This document shows, in pieces, positions 1 to 11,219 of a DNA stretch of 64,000 bases. The position numbers and the translations under genes were made by a program. The stretch is from NCBI RefSeq assembly GCF_947507565.1, contig NC_089185.1, positions 1,798,001-1,862,000 of the forward strand, in the 5' to 3' direction. The notes under the pieces are model-generated. The model saw only the letters and a program-made list of their open reading frames with translations. It did not search any database and was not told the DNA's origin. Numbering within the stretch: the first letter of the stretch is position 1; every line of letters starts with the position of its first letter. Source of the DNA: Oscarella lobularis (Eukaryota; Porifera; Homoscleromorpha; Homosclerophorida; Oscarellidae).

Positions 1-3000
1 ACTGTCTTCCCCTGCAAAAATAAGTGTAATATAGGAATAACTAAAGTGCTGCGGAGTTGAACATCATTATCCTACCTTCTTCCAGATCAGTTACATACTT
101 GAAAAAGAAATCTCTAGCCCTTTTTCCTTCTTCGGGGAAGTCGTCACTGTCATGAAAATCAGTAACGGACAAAATCATTTTGGACGTCAGTAAAGCATTC
201 TCTCTAAAATAATTAGCTTATGTCGACCATGGCGACATCTGTATGTGTAACCTGGGGAAAAGACGAGGCAGCAAATCCGGCAAATCGGCCAACTGCTCTA
301 TCATGTTCTGCTTTCTGGTCCTAACCGAAGAAAGACCACGCCTCATGTCGTCCAGCTGAGGCTTCCTTTTAAGGACTGTTTCGTGTACAACGATGCATTG
401 CAGTGCAGCTTCTCTTGTCTGCAAGGATAAAGGCTGGTGGTGACCAGAGTGAAAGATTCTCTCCTCTATTTCTCCGTCGATTAGAGCCTGCAATTCAGCG
501 TCCGTTTTGGCTTCATTTATCTGAAATTGAACCATACTACCACAAAACTAAACCAGAAACTGATACCTCCATGACTTTGCAGCGAAGACCGTGGTCGGGA
601 ATGTCAGCAAAGCTGATTGCTTTTGTCGCTTCGTCGACGTCTCCTGATAGCAGATAGTAGACGACAGCTATCGGTAATCCTGGCAGGCAACACGCTCCAT
701 GCAAAATAGCGTGGCACATTAGTTTTCCAACAATAAAGAACAGTCCAGCCGAAAGGGCAGAGTAGTCTTGAACGGGGAGTTTGTGGTCTTTTTCCCCTAA
801 TACATTATTGTTTGAAATTAGGGTTTGTAAGGGTAAAATCACCTTCAAACAGACGTAACCCTCCTTCTCCTGACAGCAGAGCACGGTAAACAGTGAAGAA
901 GAATTCACGGGCTGGTCCCCCGCAATCGATCCCACTCTCCTTTGCATACCTAATCATTAGGCGTGTTTCCAGTGTCGTTTCGGGATTCTTGTAGATCTTT
1001 AATGCTTGAGGAAGGAGTGGCTCATTTCGGTCGATATGGACAACTGTTGTGTTGCAATTCACAACATCATCGACGAATTCAGCCAAGACATCCTCGCATG
1101 TCTTATGCATTTCAGAGACAGCAACTTCTTCGCAGTCTAAACGTTACAATTATTACCGTAATGCCACGAAAATACGTATTTCCTTTGCCAACCGCTGTCA
1201 AGGAGAGCTTCACAAGCTGACTGCTCATCTTCGCTGTTGTCTTTCAAGACGTTCTCAATGACACATATTTCGTGTCCCGTAAAGATTGAACGCAAGCGAT
1301 CAACCTTTTCCTGCCAAAACAACTGTCGATTGAAGATTTCAACAAACAAAACGACATTTACTTGAAAAATGTCAGAATTTTGATTAAATTCCGAACATTG
1401 GATAGATGATCCTTCCAACGGTGGCAGTTGACAGGTGCGGGCGTAGTCTTTTGCGGCCTCAGCCCTCGGTGGCGATCCAGAACGAGACGGCCCCGGCTGA
1501 CCAACGACGGCAGAAGAGCTTCGCTGGCCAACGCCAGCGCGCGATGGCCCCGGCTGCCCAACGACGGCAGAAGAGGAGCTTCGCTGACCGACGCTGGAGC
1601 GCAATGGCCCCGGCTGCCCAACGACGGCAGAAGAGGAGCTTCGCTGACCGACGCTGGAGCGCAATGGCCCAGGCTGCCCAATAACGGCAGACGAGGGAGC
1701 CGGCTTACCAACGCCGGAGGAATTGCAAGATAAACCTAGCAGAGGCATTGTCAAATAACCTTGTTGGCAGTGAACAAACCAGGTGAAACTGGCTGAACGA
1801 AGTCCCTGGTGGACTGCAGAGAAAAGCCCGTAGCAGAATACGACTGAGGTATAGTTTCCCTACATTGTCAGTTGTTGACAACAAACCGGTACTGTATGAA
1901 GCACACTACTAACCTCTCTTCCACGCACTCAACGTCTCCAACGCCTGCACGGGTCGATTCCGATGCCGATTCTTGCAAAGATGCCTTCAAAGTTTGATTA
2001 AAAACGTTGATTACAACGTGTCACCCACACTAACTTCATGGACCTTTTGCTGGATGTAGACGCCACCTTGGCCATAAAAATGCTTCAGGCTGCTTCCATC
2101 CCAACGAAAGTCCGGACCAACATTTGGTGAATAGATACTTGCATTAACAACTTTTACAAAGTTAAACCTTTATGAAGTAGATAAGGAATATGAAAAGACT
2201 TAGCGTATATTAATGTACTGCTGTTCGCTTGAATATTGGTCGAAATGGTCGGAGAAAATATGATGAAGCAGATCAACATTTGTCTGCTCAGATGCATCCT
2301 TTGAAAATGTAACGCTGTTCACGACCCGCTTTTCTCGATACATTGTCGACTTGTTTCTTGGGACAGAAGTGTCCTCTGCAAGCAGAAGGTAAACGTCCTT
2401 AACGAACGTCTGCTGCTGTTTGCTCTGGCGACGACCACCTGTACAGAATTGGAATCGATGGCCTGGCATACTTGTTCCGGTTAACATACTTCCTGTACGG
2501 TTTCGTGAAGAATATGGGTGTGATGACGCTCTTTGAAACGACCGCGACGAATCGCGAATATGCGATTCGCCCTGAAAATGCGACTCGTCCTGCCACTGCT
2601 GTGTACGACGACTATTCTTCAATACTTTTGCCGCGACAGCGATACTTACTCTTCGGCGGTTTTCGTGTGACGCAATTGTTGGAAAAAGTCGAGAGAGCTC
2701 GGTCTGTCCACTAATGAAGCCGGAAATATGCAGAGGAAGCCACTCGAGATATCGAAAGCTTACGCATCCCTTCTTCCTGGCACCAACGCTCTACCAGCCG
2801 ATCCTATTCCGCCTAAAACGTCGTTCGTGGCCGGATTGGAGGCTATTCTGGCCGTCGTTCTCCGAAAGTTCTCCTCCATGTCTGTTTGCGCCCAAACGAT
2901 GTCAGAAAGAGCCCGTAAAACACCCGGACAAGTACTTCCCGGATTGGACTGTGTCGGTCGCTGCATATCTGGTGGCTGGCTCCGTACGTACACGCGTCTC

Positions 3001-3005
3001 CGCAT
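1..3005 (-). CDS. HECT-domain E3 ubiquitin ligase, 3' part beyond window
   Basis: HECT ligases transfer ubiquitin through a C-terminal cysteine. The start of the HECT fold is seen in the exon at about 1139-843 (DCGGPAREFFFTVY, then GLRLFE). It continues in exons at about 766-567 (GLFFIVGKLMCHAILHG), 520-252 and 203-76 (ending FFFKYVTDLEE before a GT donor). The catalytic-cysteine lobe would lie left of base 1. Introns are about 55-75 bp with clear GT and AG ends, for example 566-521 and 842-767, and splicing keeps one frame across them. Upstream exons at about 1738-1194, 2622-2218 and 3005-2763 carry a repeat-rich segment and no domain I recognise; the first exon is least certain. G2E3-like HECT proteins with the same CGGPAREFF block are common in invertebrates, usually as lineage-expanded families. 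The HECT assignment is firm; the exact start is not. Confidence 0.82.
1490..1705 (-). repeat. 60-bp coding minisatellite in the HECT gene
   Basis: About three and a half units of 60 bp (with one 57-bp variant) encode a repeated 20-residue block rich in Gly, Pro, Ser and Arg (VGQPGPLRSSVGQRSSSSA). Unit length is a multiple of three, so copy-number change keeps the frame. The array lies N-terminal to the HECT fold and is probably a disordered linker. Confidence 0.75.
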
Positions 3006-3179
3006 TGACGCAAATACGTGCTTTCCTAACAGTCTTAGCCTGATGCTTAAAGAGCGGGTGCCTCAGTAAATGGGAGGTAGAGGACCTTCTCTTCTGCCTG
3101 TAATACGTCTGCGTAGGCTGGCCCGTTGCAAACGCTTATAAGTCCGTTGCGAACGCATTGGAGCCCATTGCGAATGCGA

Positions 3180-3395
3180 ATGCGTATGGGTCGTCACGAA
3201 TGCATTCGCGCACGTTGCGAATGTATATGCGCACGTTGCGAATACATTCGCGCACGTTGCGAATGCATTCGCGCACGTTGCGAATGCATATGCGCACGTT
3301 GCGAATGCATTCGCGCACGTTGCGAATGCATATGCGCACGTTGCGAATGCATATGCGCACGTTGCGAATGCATATGCGCGTTGCGAATATTTGCC
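3180..3395. repeat. 21-bp minisatellite of near-palindromic units
   Basis: About ten units of 21 bp alternate between two forms that differ in CATTCGC versus CATATGC next to GCACGTTGCGAATG. The seven-base arms CATTCGC and GCGAATG are exact reverse complements around a seven-base centre. Because 21 is divisible by three, four frames on both strands stay open across the array; I treat those as artefacts. Confidence 0.85.
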
Positions 3396-3419
3396 GGTTT
3401 ATCGTTCCATAGAACATCC

Positions 3420-5037
3420 CAATACGTCGACGTCATGGCAAACCTCAAGTCGTTGAAAGCCGAATTCTTTCGCTTTCCAGCTTATGCGGCGCGATTTTGG
3501 ATGCCGCTAGGAGATTTTCGCGCCGCTGTTGTAAAGAAAAAACTTAAAATTATCCTTAAAAATGTCCGTTGCCTCGGGCAATTCGACGTTGCTGTCGTCG
3601 CCCCAAGTTATCGTTGGATTGTGACCGCGCTTTATGTCCCCCATTTCAAGCGGGAGACGACATTGTGAGACCTTTCTTTTGTTGTGTTTTTGTTTTGTTT
3701 TTCCTTTGTATCTTTTTCCCTTTTTTGTGGTTGGTGTTAAGATTTCGATCGAGTTGACTACGAAGTAAATTACTACATTTACCGTATTTACTCTAATAAA
3801 AGCCGCGGGGTCAATATGTTTCGGAATGACGGCAGAAGAGGCGTCAATTAGAGGGCGGAGTTAAAAAGAAGGTGGCGTTTATTTTTTATTGCCACTATAG
3901 TGGTAATAGAAAGTAGAGGGAAGAATTTCAACATTTTCTTTTAGGACAAGGTACATACCAGTGTATTTATTAGATGTTCTCTTTAAAGGGCTTATTCCAG
4001 GAAACACTCATATAGGCCTGTTCCTTTGATCTTGAATTTGATTACGCAGCGCCCGCCTCTCGCCACTTCACATGGCCGCAAAGCTCGAATTCTGTAGAGT
4101 GTGAGGAGATTTGTATCTAAGCCCCAAATGTCTAAGCGTTCGAACGTTCGAACGCTTGGTTTAGAAAAGATAATCACCTATTTTTAATTAAGGTATCTAA
4201 AGTGCAATAATCTCCCTTCTCTAGGAGATTACCCTACGTTCTTCTTTCAAAAACCTCATTGCTCAGGTGTAGTCTCTTATGACTGCACAGTTTTCCCTCA
4301 AACCGATATATGAAGTGTAGGACAAAAATGAAAAATTCGGATCGCTCCAATCTGTTTTAAGCCCATTTCCTGAACGCCGTTGAAAACCTTTTTACGCTGC
4401 ACTACCCTGTTATTGAAGGTGAATAATTATATTAGAATGTAAATAATTAGTTAGAATATATTTAAAAACGTATATACAATATCTGTTTGGGCGACGAAAA
4501 ACTTCCGAAAAAAGCCTTGCCCTCAAAGAATGAATACGATGCTGGCGGCGTTGATTGGCGGATGGCTCCTAGTTCGAGAGCAGATACTAAACCTTTACTG
4601 AAAAGATCTGGATTAACTCATTTTACTGTATCTGCTCGACGACATCGCGCTACTTATTTTCTTCGTCTATTCTGCGATTCACAGGTGAAGTCGGTTTCAG
4701 TTGTGGCAAGACTCAATGGTTCATCTTGCCATCATGTTTACTATCCAGCAAACGCAACAACCTTAATCAAGTAATGATTTCAACAATCAGTGACTGCCTT
4801 CACTACGAAATCGCTATACCCCAGTGGCATCAACTACAACCAGCTACATCAACATTTTCAGCGAAAAGAAAGTAGAAGTTTTCCACTCTCTCTTACAAAG
4901 CACATGAAAATCATGGTCGAAAGAGGAGCAAATTCTGGAAGTACGTCATAAATGTAAAAAAGTTTCAAGACTATTTCGCTCTACATTTTATGAGGTAGTT
5001 TTTTCAAAAACATCTATTATTGTTTCTTGGTCTTTTC
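3420..5037. other. No recognisable gene
   Basis: Only short frames without recognisable domains. It holds a perfect palindrome at 4134-4157 (listed separately) and T-rich and A-rich tracts. A 95-residue frame at 4487-4774 resembles nothing I know and has no clear splice or poly(A) context. Confidence 0.5.
4134..4157. repeat. Perfect 24-bp palindrome around TTCGAACGTTCGAA
   Basis: The 12-base half AAGCGTTCGAAC is followed directly by its exact reverse complement. The core TTCGAACGTTCGAA recurs three times at 7387-7442. Confidence 0.85.
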
Positions 5038-5262
5038 CAAGGAAGAAGACACTTCTCTTGCGCTCTTCGACGAGCTTCTCCACCGTGCGCTCAGGATTGA
5101 TCGCATTCTGAGGCAGACGCATGGTCACCTGCTTTTAGTTGATCGGCGTTTTGGGTGTCAGAAAAAGAACTATTAATCGCTTCGTTGCTTGGAGGAATCA
5201 AACCAAGAGTGGCGTCTTAAAAGTGAGAAAGCGTTGCATATTAATTTGAGATTGTTCACTCA
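5036..5262 (+). pseudogene. Dynein heavy-chain AAA4 fragment, degenerate
   Basis: A plus-strand frame reads LALFDELLHRALRIDRILRQ followed by HGHLLL. This matches the segment just before the fourth AAA module of cytoplasmic dynein heavy chain, the microtubule motor subunit. A frame change at about 5136 then gives IGV, a ruined Walker A (GVLGVRKRT where family members have a G-x-x-G-x-GKT loop), and NRFVAWRNQ, which fits the downstream dynein segment. An AG acceptor-like site precedes it at about 5040. The lost GKT residues, the frameshift and the absence of neighbouring dynein exons make this a dead fragment, perhaps a captured exon or a remnant of a duplicated gene. Confidence 0.6.
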
Positions 5263-5264
5263 CT

Positions 5265-6840
5265 GGACGTTGTTTTAGTTTAATTAAAAGGAGTTTTGGC
5301 TAGTCCATTCCTTCAGTTAAACTTTCAATGAAAGATTGATTCTTTTGTGTCCCCATTGAGGATGCACTAAAAGTAATAAAGGTTGAGTTGATAATCAGAC
5401 GTCAACGTATTTCACGTAAATCATTAGTTATGGTGCTAACAAGGAACGTAAATGCTGCCTTGCCTTCTGGGATACCTATCTTTGTAAGATTTCTCTCACG
5501 AAGAATGACTTCCGCTAGGTTCGTAAATTCGTTTGAATATGGCACAGGCCTTCCTTACGAAACTCTGCTGTGTCAGCCGCCTTGTAGTCGTCTTCGTCAG
5601 GAGAAAACATATTCGATTCTGTTCCAAAAAATAATCGCACTCTAACAGTAGTTAGCACTTTTTCAAATACGATTTATGGTGTGAAGTAAAGCATTTTTGG
5701 TATGCCACCGAGCGATTTCGCGTTCTTCAATCGTTGAAAATTCCCTTCACTCTTTATTTTGTCAAGCTCTTCTAGCAGCATATCCATAAAGCAGTAACGC
5801 AGGCAATCTCTGCAACTGAAAATTACCCAAACGTTTCAAAACGTTTAGTAAAAAACAACTTACACATTTGCGAAGAGGAGTCGAATATGAAGTCTTGAAT
5901 CCTGCAACTTATGTTAAGAAAGACGTTCAATAAATTTGAAAAAGTTACTCACAGTAACAATTACAAACTTTAAAACAGTCAATGTAAAAAGGCCAGATCC
6001 ACTTAGTCCGAGACGTCTCTATCAAGACTCGATTGTCTAAAAAATGAGGCTTACCCTACACAATACATAAAATTTATTAACCTGGTTTGCAGTCGATTTG
6101 TCATAGATAAAACAAGCGGACCGCTCATTTCGTCGATGTCCTTATGCCGCAGGTATGACTGAAAACCGGTAACTGTTACCTTTTTCGTCCTTTTATCACT
6201 TTGATGAAGTCGCAGAGCAGCTCATCAAGGTACGACATAAAGAAAGTTTATGTTAAATCAGAGGAAGGTTACCATTCAGTGACTGGATACAGTGTAAGTA
6301 ATACCCGCTTATAACCAGAGGGTCATTATTAGTTGTCGCGACGTGAAGCCATAGTACTCTTCGAAAAAATCTACGTTAAACAATTTTTGTTGAATACAGA
6401 GTTTAAAAAATAAAGTTACCCGTCTATACAGCTATGGATAGAAATCCGTATGACTTCAGTTTATTGTACCCATCCACGTGTCCAAAATTAATTTCGCTCC
6501 TAAAATTTAAAGAAAAGTTTAGATACTTGTATTCGTTAAAATGAAAAAAGACATTGTATTCAACCTTTTTCATATACACTCTTCTAATCTCTTTCTTCTT
6601 CCGTTTTCTGCTCTGATGGGATGAATCTCTTGACACGCAAACGTACGGTGGCCGACACGGCTCTTCTTTCCGCGTCACTTTTTGCATACTTCCCTCTTAC
6701 TTTTCGCGCACACGCGTAGTCTTTCGCCACTTCTTCTCGACTATCAATTTGACAGCAAGGTGCGTTATTTTACCCCAAATCTGGAGGCGTGGCTTTTTGC
6801 CATTGTTGGTTCACTTGTACCTTCTTGAATAGCTTTGCGA
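5265..6840. other. No recognisable gene
   Basis: AT-rich, with only short frames (for example 5388-5645 and 6424-6687) that show no domain I recognise and no convincing exon structure. Confidence 0.45.
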
Positions 6841-6850
6841 CCCATCGAGA

Positions 6851-7161
6851 TGGACGAAAACGTAAACAGGGAGCTGAAAGACTACATAAATGACGCCGTC
6901 AAGGCAGCCTGGGATGAGCGAGACTCCGAACGTGGCTCCGATCGTGAGTGACATGTTTATTTTGTTCAATGGCTTGGCATTGTTTCTTTTAGAATCGAAT
7001 TGAAGAGCCCTACTGGAAAAATACAAGAGCTATCCAAAACCGGTAGAAAGGAAAAAAGCCTTGGCGGTGGCGAGCGAGATGTGACATTTCCGGCGGCGCG
7101 GAACAAGATCCCTATTCCTAAAGGTTCTAGCAGGGGAGATTGCTTCACCGTAACATTGTAA
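6851..7161 (+). CDS. Possible small two-exon gene, unassigned
   Basis: A frame starting at 6851 gives an acidic peptide (MDENVNRELKDYINDAVKAA) up to a consensus donor GTGAGT at about 6944. An acceptor TTTTAG at about 6991 is followed by an open segment with KSPTGKIQELSKTGRKEK and a stop at 7159-7161. An AATAAA lies about 50 bp further on, near 7215. The exon phases do not join cleanly as read, so it may carry a one-base lesion or a different splice site. I do not recognise the product. Confidence 0.25.
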
Positions 7162-7239
7162 AAGATCGCCGAGTATAAACAAAAACAGGGGAAGCTTTAG
7201 GTTAAAATGGGACCAATAAAGTTTTCTACTAAAAGGGAA

Positions 7240-8005
7240 ATAGTATGGCAGGCATTAGTGATCAAAGTCCCTTGCCGTCAATATGACTCGTTTGGAATTG
7301 ACGAGAGCAATGGTCCAGCAGTTTTCGCAACAGATTGCATAAGTACGTTGATTATACGTATAATATATAAAGCGGTGTAGGTGGAATTCGAACGTTCGAA
7401 CAGGGGTTCGAACGTTCGAACGGGCTGTTCGAACGTTCGAACGGTAAGCAGTATGTCTTTCCAATGCATACTTTTTACTTTAAAGTGAACACACTGAACA
7501 ATGATAAGTTCTCTAAAGTTGCAACACAGGGTCTCCTCTTACTATTTTATTAAGAATCTTCGTTAAATTCGGCGACTTTGGCTTAGTGAGCGCGATTTGC
7601 CGCCTCAAAAATGTCGCTGTCAGACGCATGGACGAATGAAAAAGACTACTGAGTCCCGCGCGGGCTCTGACTCAAACAAGTCGCGTAAGTTTGGTCATTT
7701 CTTCATGTACTGGTCGCACTGGCAATCGCGCTCGCGAACGAAGAGGGAGAGAAAAAACGATTAAGCCGGGTTGATCCCTTGAACGGCATCCGCTTCGCAA
7801 ATCGGAGCACGACGTTGCGTGCACAATAACGTCGCGCGCTTCTTCGCGCTTCCTCGGTTGAGTCGGTTGCATTGAGAAGACAGTTTTGTGCACAAACATT
7901 CGGAATGCACGGAAAGTCCCTACGATCTTAGTAGTTGAGATTGACCGCTAATGACCTCGTTTAGGCGCCAGCGGCTGATACCGCAAGTGTCTTTGACATG
8001 GAGGT
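7240..8005. other. No recognisable gene; contains palindrome cluster
   Basis: No credible coding region. The stretch contains the three TTCGAACGTTCGAA palindromes listed separately; the open frames across them are by-products of the repeat. Confidence 0.5.
7387..7442. repeat. Three TTCGAACGTTCGAA palindromes, 20-21 bp spacing
   Basis: TTCGAACGTTCGAAC occurs at 7387, 7407 and 7428, with spacing of 20 and 21 bp. The same self-complementary core forms the palindrome at 4134-4157. About two helical turns of spacing would put sites on one DNA face; binding is inference only. Confidence 0.85.
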
Positions 8006-8009
8006 TGAC

Positions 8010-8090
8010 CGGTGGCGGATCCAGGATTTAGGAGAGGGGGGCGCGCGCGAAAAGTTTTGACCACGCCACTTTTCTACCTGAGCACACCCA
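8010..8090 (+). mobile_element. hAT-like terminal sequence relic
   Basis: GGTGGCGGATCCAGGATTT followed by a G-rich run and GACCACGCC resembles hAT-type ends that begin CAGNGGCGGATCCAGGATTT. A related degenerate piece lies at 62,822-62,915. No partner end or target duplication was found here. Confidence 0.35.
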
Positions 8091-8561
8091 CTCAAAATGT
8101 ATTTAATAATTCCATTCGTAGGTTTATTAAACTATCTATTCGTTCTCGTCGGAGTCAGTTTGGTCGTCTTCATTATTTGCGTTTTCTGCCAGCAGCGGCC
8201 TGGAAAGAATCATTCGTCTGGGGTGAGAATGTGCGTAGCTGTCAACAATGTCATCGTAATCCAAAGGTACGTCTTTGCGTATGTACAAAAGCAAAAGAGC
8301 ATTTAGTCTCGACGAAGGCGTGGGACGTTGCCAAATAGGCGACCTCTTTTTTGCTCTTGGCATGGCGTCCGCTTAAAGGAGATGCTCGAATCTTGGCTCG
8401 AGGCAAGTTTGATCTACGAGAAAGGCTCTTGCGGGGTAACGATGTGCTTGCTTTGAATAGGAAACGAGAAAATCGGTCTCGTGACAGACACGGTAGGTCA
8501 TTGATCCCTCCTAACATGGCTGCGTAGAGCATGCGCCGTTAATTAATACGGGTTTGGTCTA

Positions 8562-10130
8562 TTGTGTTGAAATACTAATAGCATCCGGTCCTGACAGAGA
8601 CACAATTGCATATACGTGTATACCAAGATTTCCCCTTATCCTTTCAGATACCATTCTTTCTTTTCGAGTTACAATTTGTTGCTTTCTTTTTCTATTACAG
8701 TACAGTATCATCATTTAAATTCAAGTACTCACTGACAGTTTTATGTTGCAGTTTCAAGGGTAGTCTCGCGTGGCCAGACCTCTCTCCAGTGGTGATATTA
8801 ACCACCACTTGAGAGGGTCTGGGGAACTTTTTTGATCTTCTTGTGTGCCGCGCGTAGGAGTGACATGATGTCATCCAGATCGTGTGATAATCCAATTAGT
8901 AGCGGCTTGCACGCTGGCGGGCCTGCGATAGCGCAACTGGTAATCTTTGCGTAAATATCGAACTAAGCCGAGTAACCGTTGCTTCGATTGCCTCAAGGAT
9001 CGACGCCCTTTCGAATGCCATTTGGAGCTCCTAATTCGTAGAAGAGCGTGCATGAGGAGACGCCAAGGGCTCAAGACGGACTGTGGGGTCCCCTAACACC
9101 GCCTAAACCCAAAGTGCGCTGTTGCTAACCCGCTGCGTCATTCAGTGGCAAGGGAAAGATCGAATGCCGTAACGCTGAGTCTAGTAGTGTAACGGAAAGG
9201 ACCCTATTTTTAGAGTCCGTGCGTACGGTGACGTCAAGGAGTTACCGTATATGGTCAACATTCCATATATGGTTTCCCCGGAATACGGGGGAAGCGGCAC
9301 ACAAGAAGATCAAAGTTCCCCAGACCCTCTCCCCGCTGGTGAGAGTTAATATCACCAAGGGGGGAGGGTCTGGCTACGCGAGACTATTTCAAGGGTTGGT
9401 AAACTTATCTCAATAATTTACTCTGGTAGTGACACTACCAAAAATGTTTCCAAAAACGTTCTATGGAATCGTTAGTTACTTTACTTCACTATCTCGTAGC
9501 GTCGCATTCCGTTCATGGCAATGTCTACCAAGCCGAGAATAAAATAAAACGCTCATGATTCTTCGTTTTTTGAGAATGTTCAGTAGACAAAAATTTTGAT
9601 GTAATTAACGAAGAAAATTTCTTGGCCAGTGAGTGTAGACTCTGCATTTATCAACAAGGACGCCTATAATAATGGCGACGTTTAAGAAGAGAACAATATT
9701 TTATGCAATTTAAAATTACTGACATCCTAGGATGTATAGCATAAACTACTACGGATTTGAGAAAAACATGTCAAGTTCTGCATGTTCTTGCGTTCCTGGC
9801 GGAACAGTAACTCTGTGATACAGCTTCTGTTCACAAAACTTAACACACTTCTTGGCCGTGGTCAGCAGAAGGTATAACTGATGAGGAGAACGAGGAACAC
9901 CCTTTTCGTGATTAACTACTTCGAGATAAGACGGAATACTTTCACGTTGATACTTGCCAATGTTTACGATTACGAAGTACAGTAAAACCTGTCTATAACG
10001 AGCGACCTACGGTTCCTCAAAAATTGGTCGTTATAGACAGGTGGTCGCTATACACGGGGGTCACTTCTTAGAAAAAATAAATATTTTAGTACATAGGGTC
10101 AATGACGAGGGTTTCCCGCGGCTGTGAACC
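8562..10130. repeat. Dispersed repeat, copy 1 (interrupted by insertion)
   Basis: From TGTTGAAATACTAATAGCAT to a terminal stem (CCTGTCTATAACG ... CGTTATAGACAGG, about 9990-10,045) this region parallels 59,290-60,250 with scattered substitutions and indels. No protein is encoded. The stem-forming end resembles pogo/Tigger-like termini, but I cannot define both ends, so the class is open. A separate inverted-repeat element (8761-9386) sits inside this copy only. Confidence 0.75.
8752..9395. mobile_element. 626-bp MITE-like element with 9-bp target duplication
   Basis: The element spans 8761-9386. TTTCAAGGG occurs immediately before (8752-8760) and after (9387-9395). Left end TAGTCTCGCGTGGCCAGACC and right end TAGTCTCGCGTAGCCAGACC (read inward) begin inverted repeats of about 90 bp, which also contain an inner hairpin (GTGGTGATATTAACCACCAC on the left). 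The interior has no coding capacity. A 9-bp duplication is typical of Mutator-like elements, but the family is not settled by this alone. The uninterrupted paralogue at about 59,440-59,480 acts as an empty-site reference. Confidence 0.85.
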
Positions 10131-10194
10131 ACTTTACTCTTCTCTCACGTGCTCGCGCATGCTAAAATAATTATTCTTCAGTCTGAAACTTTAA

Positions 10195-10425
10195 AATTGT
10201 AACATGCAACTTGTAACTTGCACCACACAACTTGCAACTTGCAACTTGTAACTTGTCACTTGCAAGTTGCAACTTGGAACTTGAAACTTGGAACATGCAA
10301 CTTGGAACATGCAACATGTTACATGCTACTCTCAACGCAAAACTTGCAACTTGTAACTTGTAACTTACAACTTACAACTTGCCACTTGTAACTTGTAACT
10401 TGGAAGATGCAACAAGTCCCACATA
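10195..10425. repeat. Simple array of AACTTG/CAAGTT-type heptamers
   Basis: Long run of imperfect AACTTGC, AACTTGT and AACATGC units. It pairs in composition with the inverted array at 11,090-11,215. Confidence 0.8.
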
Positions 10426-10429
10426 AACT

Positions 10430-11085
10430 GACATTTTACTTAGGCGCCTCATAATATTCACCATCTTTTTTAAAATTAAAAGATTTTGTCAAACCGTTTT
10501 TACTGTTCTGGTAATATTAGTACAGAGTTTCTTTCTAGAAGTGCCATGGAAAATTCTTTTTCATGCTTTCAACGCAAATGAAAAGATTTTTTAATTACCA
10601 GGTTTCGAATTGTGACGTTACATACATATTCATGCAGCTGCCTACATGATAGACCTAAATGTGTGATTCACAACGTATTTGATATTCAATTTTGACTCAG
10701 GAAGTTACTGTACTACATGTATGTATCGTCAATAAATAAAGTTAGTTTTCTTAGCCTAAAGGTGTTTGACTGCTGTAACCCTACTTGATTGTTGATAATC
10801 TCCTCTGCTGTTCGTGACGCTGGATGTTGATAACCTCCTCTGTTTTGCGTGATACAGAGTAGAGAATGCCTCGGTTTATCAACTAGAGATTTCTTTTCTC
10901 TGATCACAAAGGTAATTTGGCGGGGCACTCTTTGGCCTTTTACTGTGACCATTGTGTATAGGCAGAGCCTCACTACAATTTATGCCTTCGGTGCAAGTTT
11001 AATGTACAATAAAGATGACGCCTCGATGTTATAAAAAATGGAAAAAAAGAGCTCTTTTGCAACTCAATACAACAAAAACCGTGTG
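10430..11085. other. No recognisable gene
   Basis: AT-rich spacer between the two AACTTG-type arrays. It contains a short direct repeat of TTGATAACCTCCTCTG-like sequence around 10,790-10,845 and no credible reading frame. Confidence 0.45.
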
Positions 11086-11089
11086 CTAT

Positions 11090-11215
11090 ACAAGTTGCAA
11101 GTTGCAACTTGCAAGTTGCTACTTTCAACATGTAACCTGTAACATGCAACATGCAACATGCAACATGCAAAATGCAACATGCAACCTGTAACTTGTATAT
11201 TGTAACTTGCACTTT
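11090..11215. repeat. Second AACTTG/AACATG array with inverted halves
   Basis: CAAGTTGCAACTTGCAAGTT at the left end is self-complementary, followed by repeated AACATGC units. With the array at 10,195-10,425 it could form long hairpins. Confidence 0.75.
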
Positions 11216-11219
11216 GCGT

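Noticed and set aside
3126..3668. 180-residue plus-strand frame rich in Cys, Ile and Arg
   Set aside because: It is created by the 21-bp repeat, which leaves several frames open on both strands; the extension beyond the repeat has no domain.
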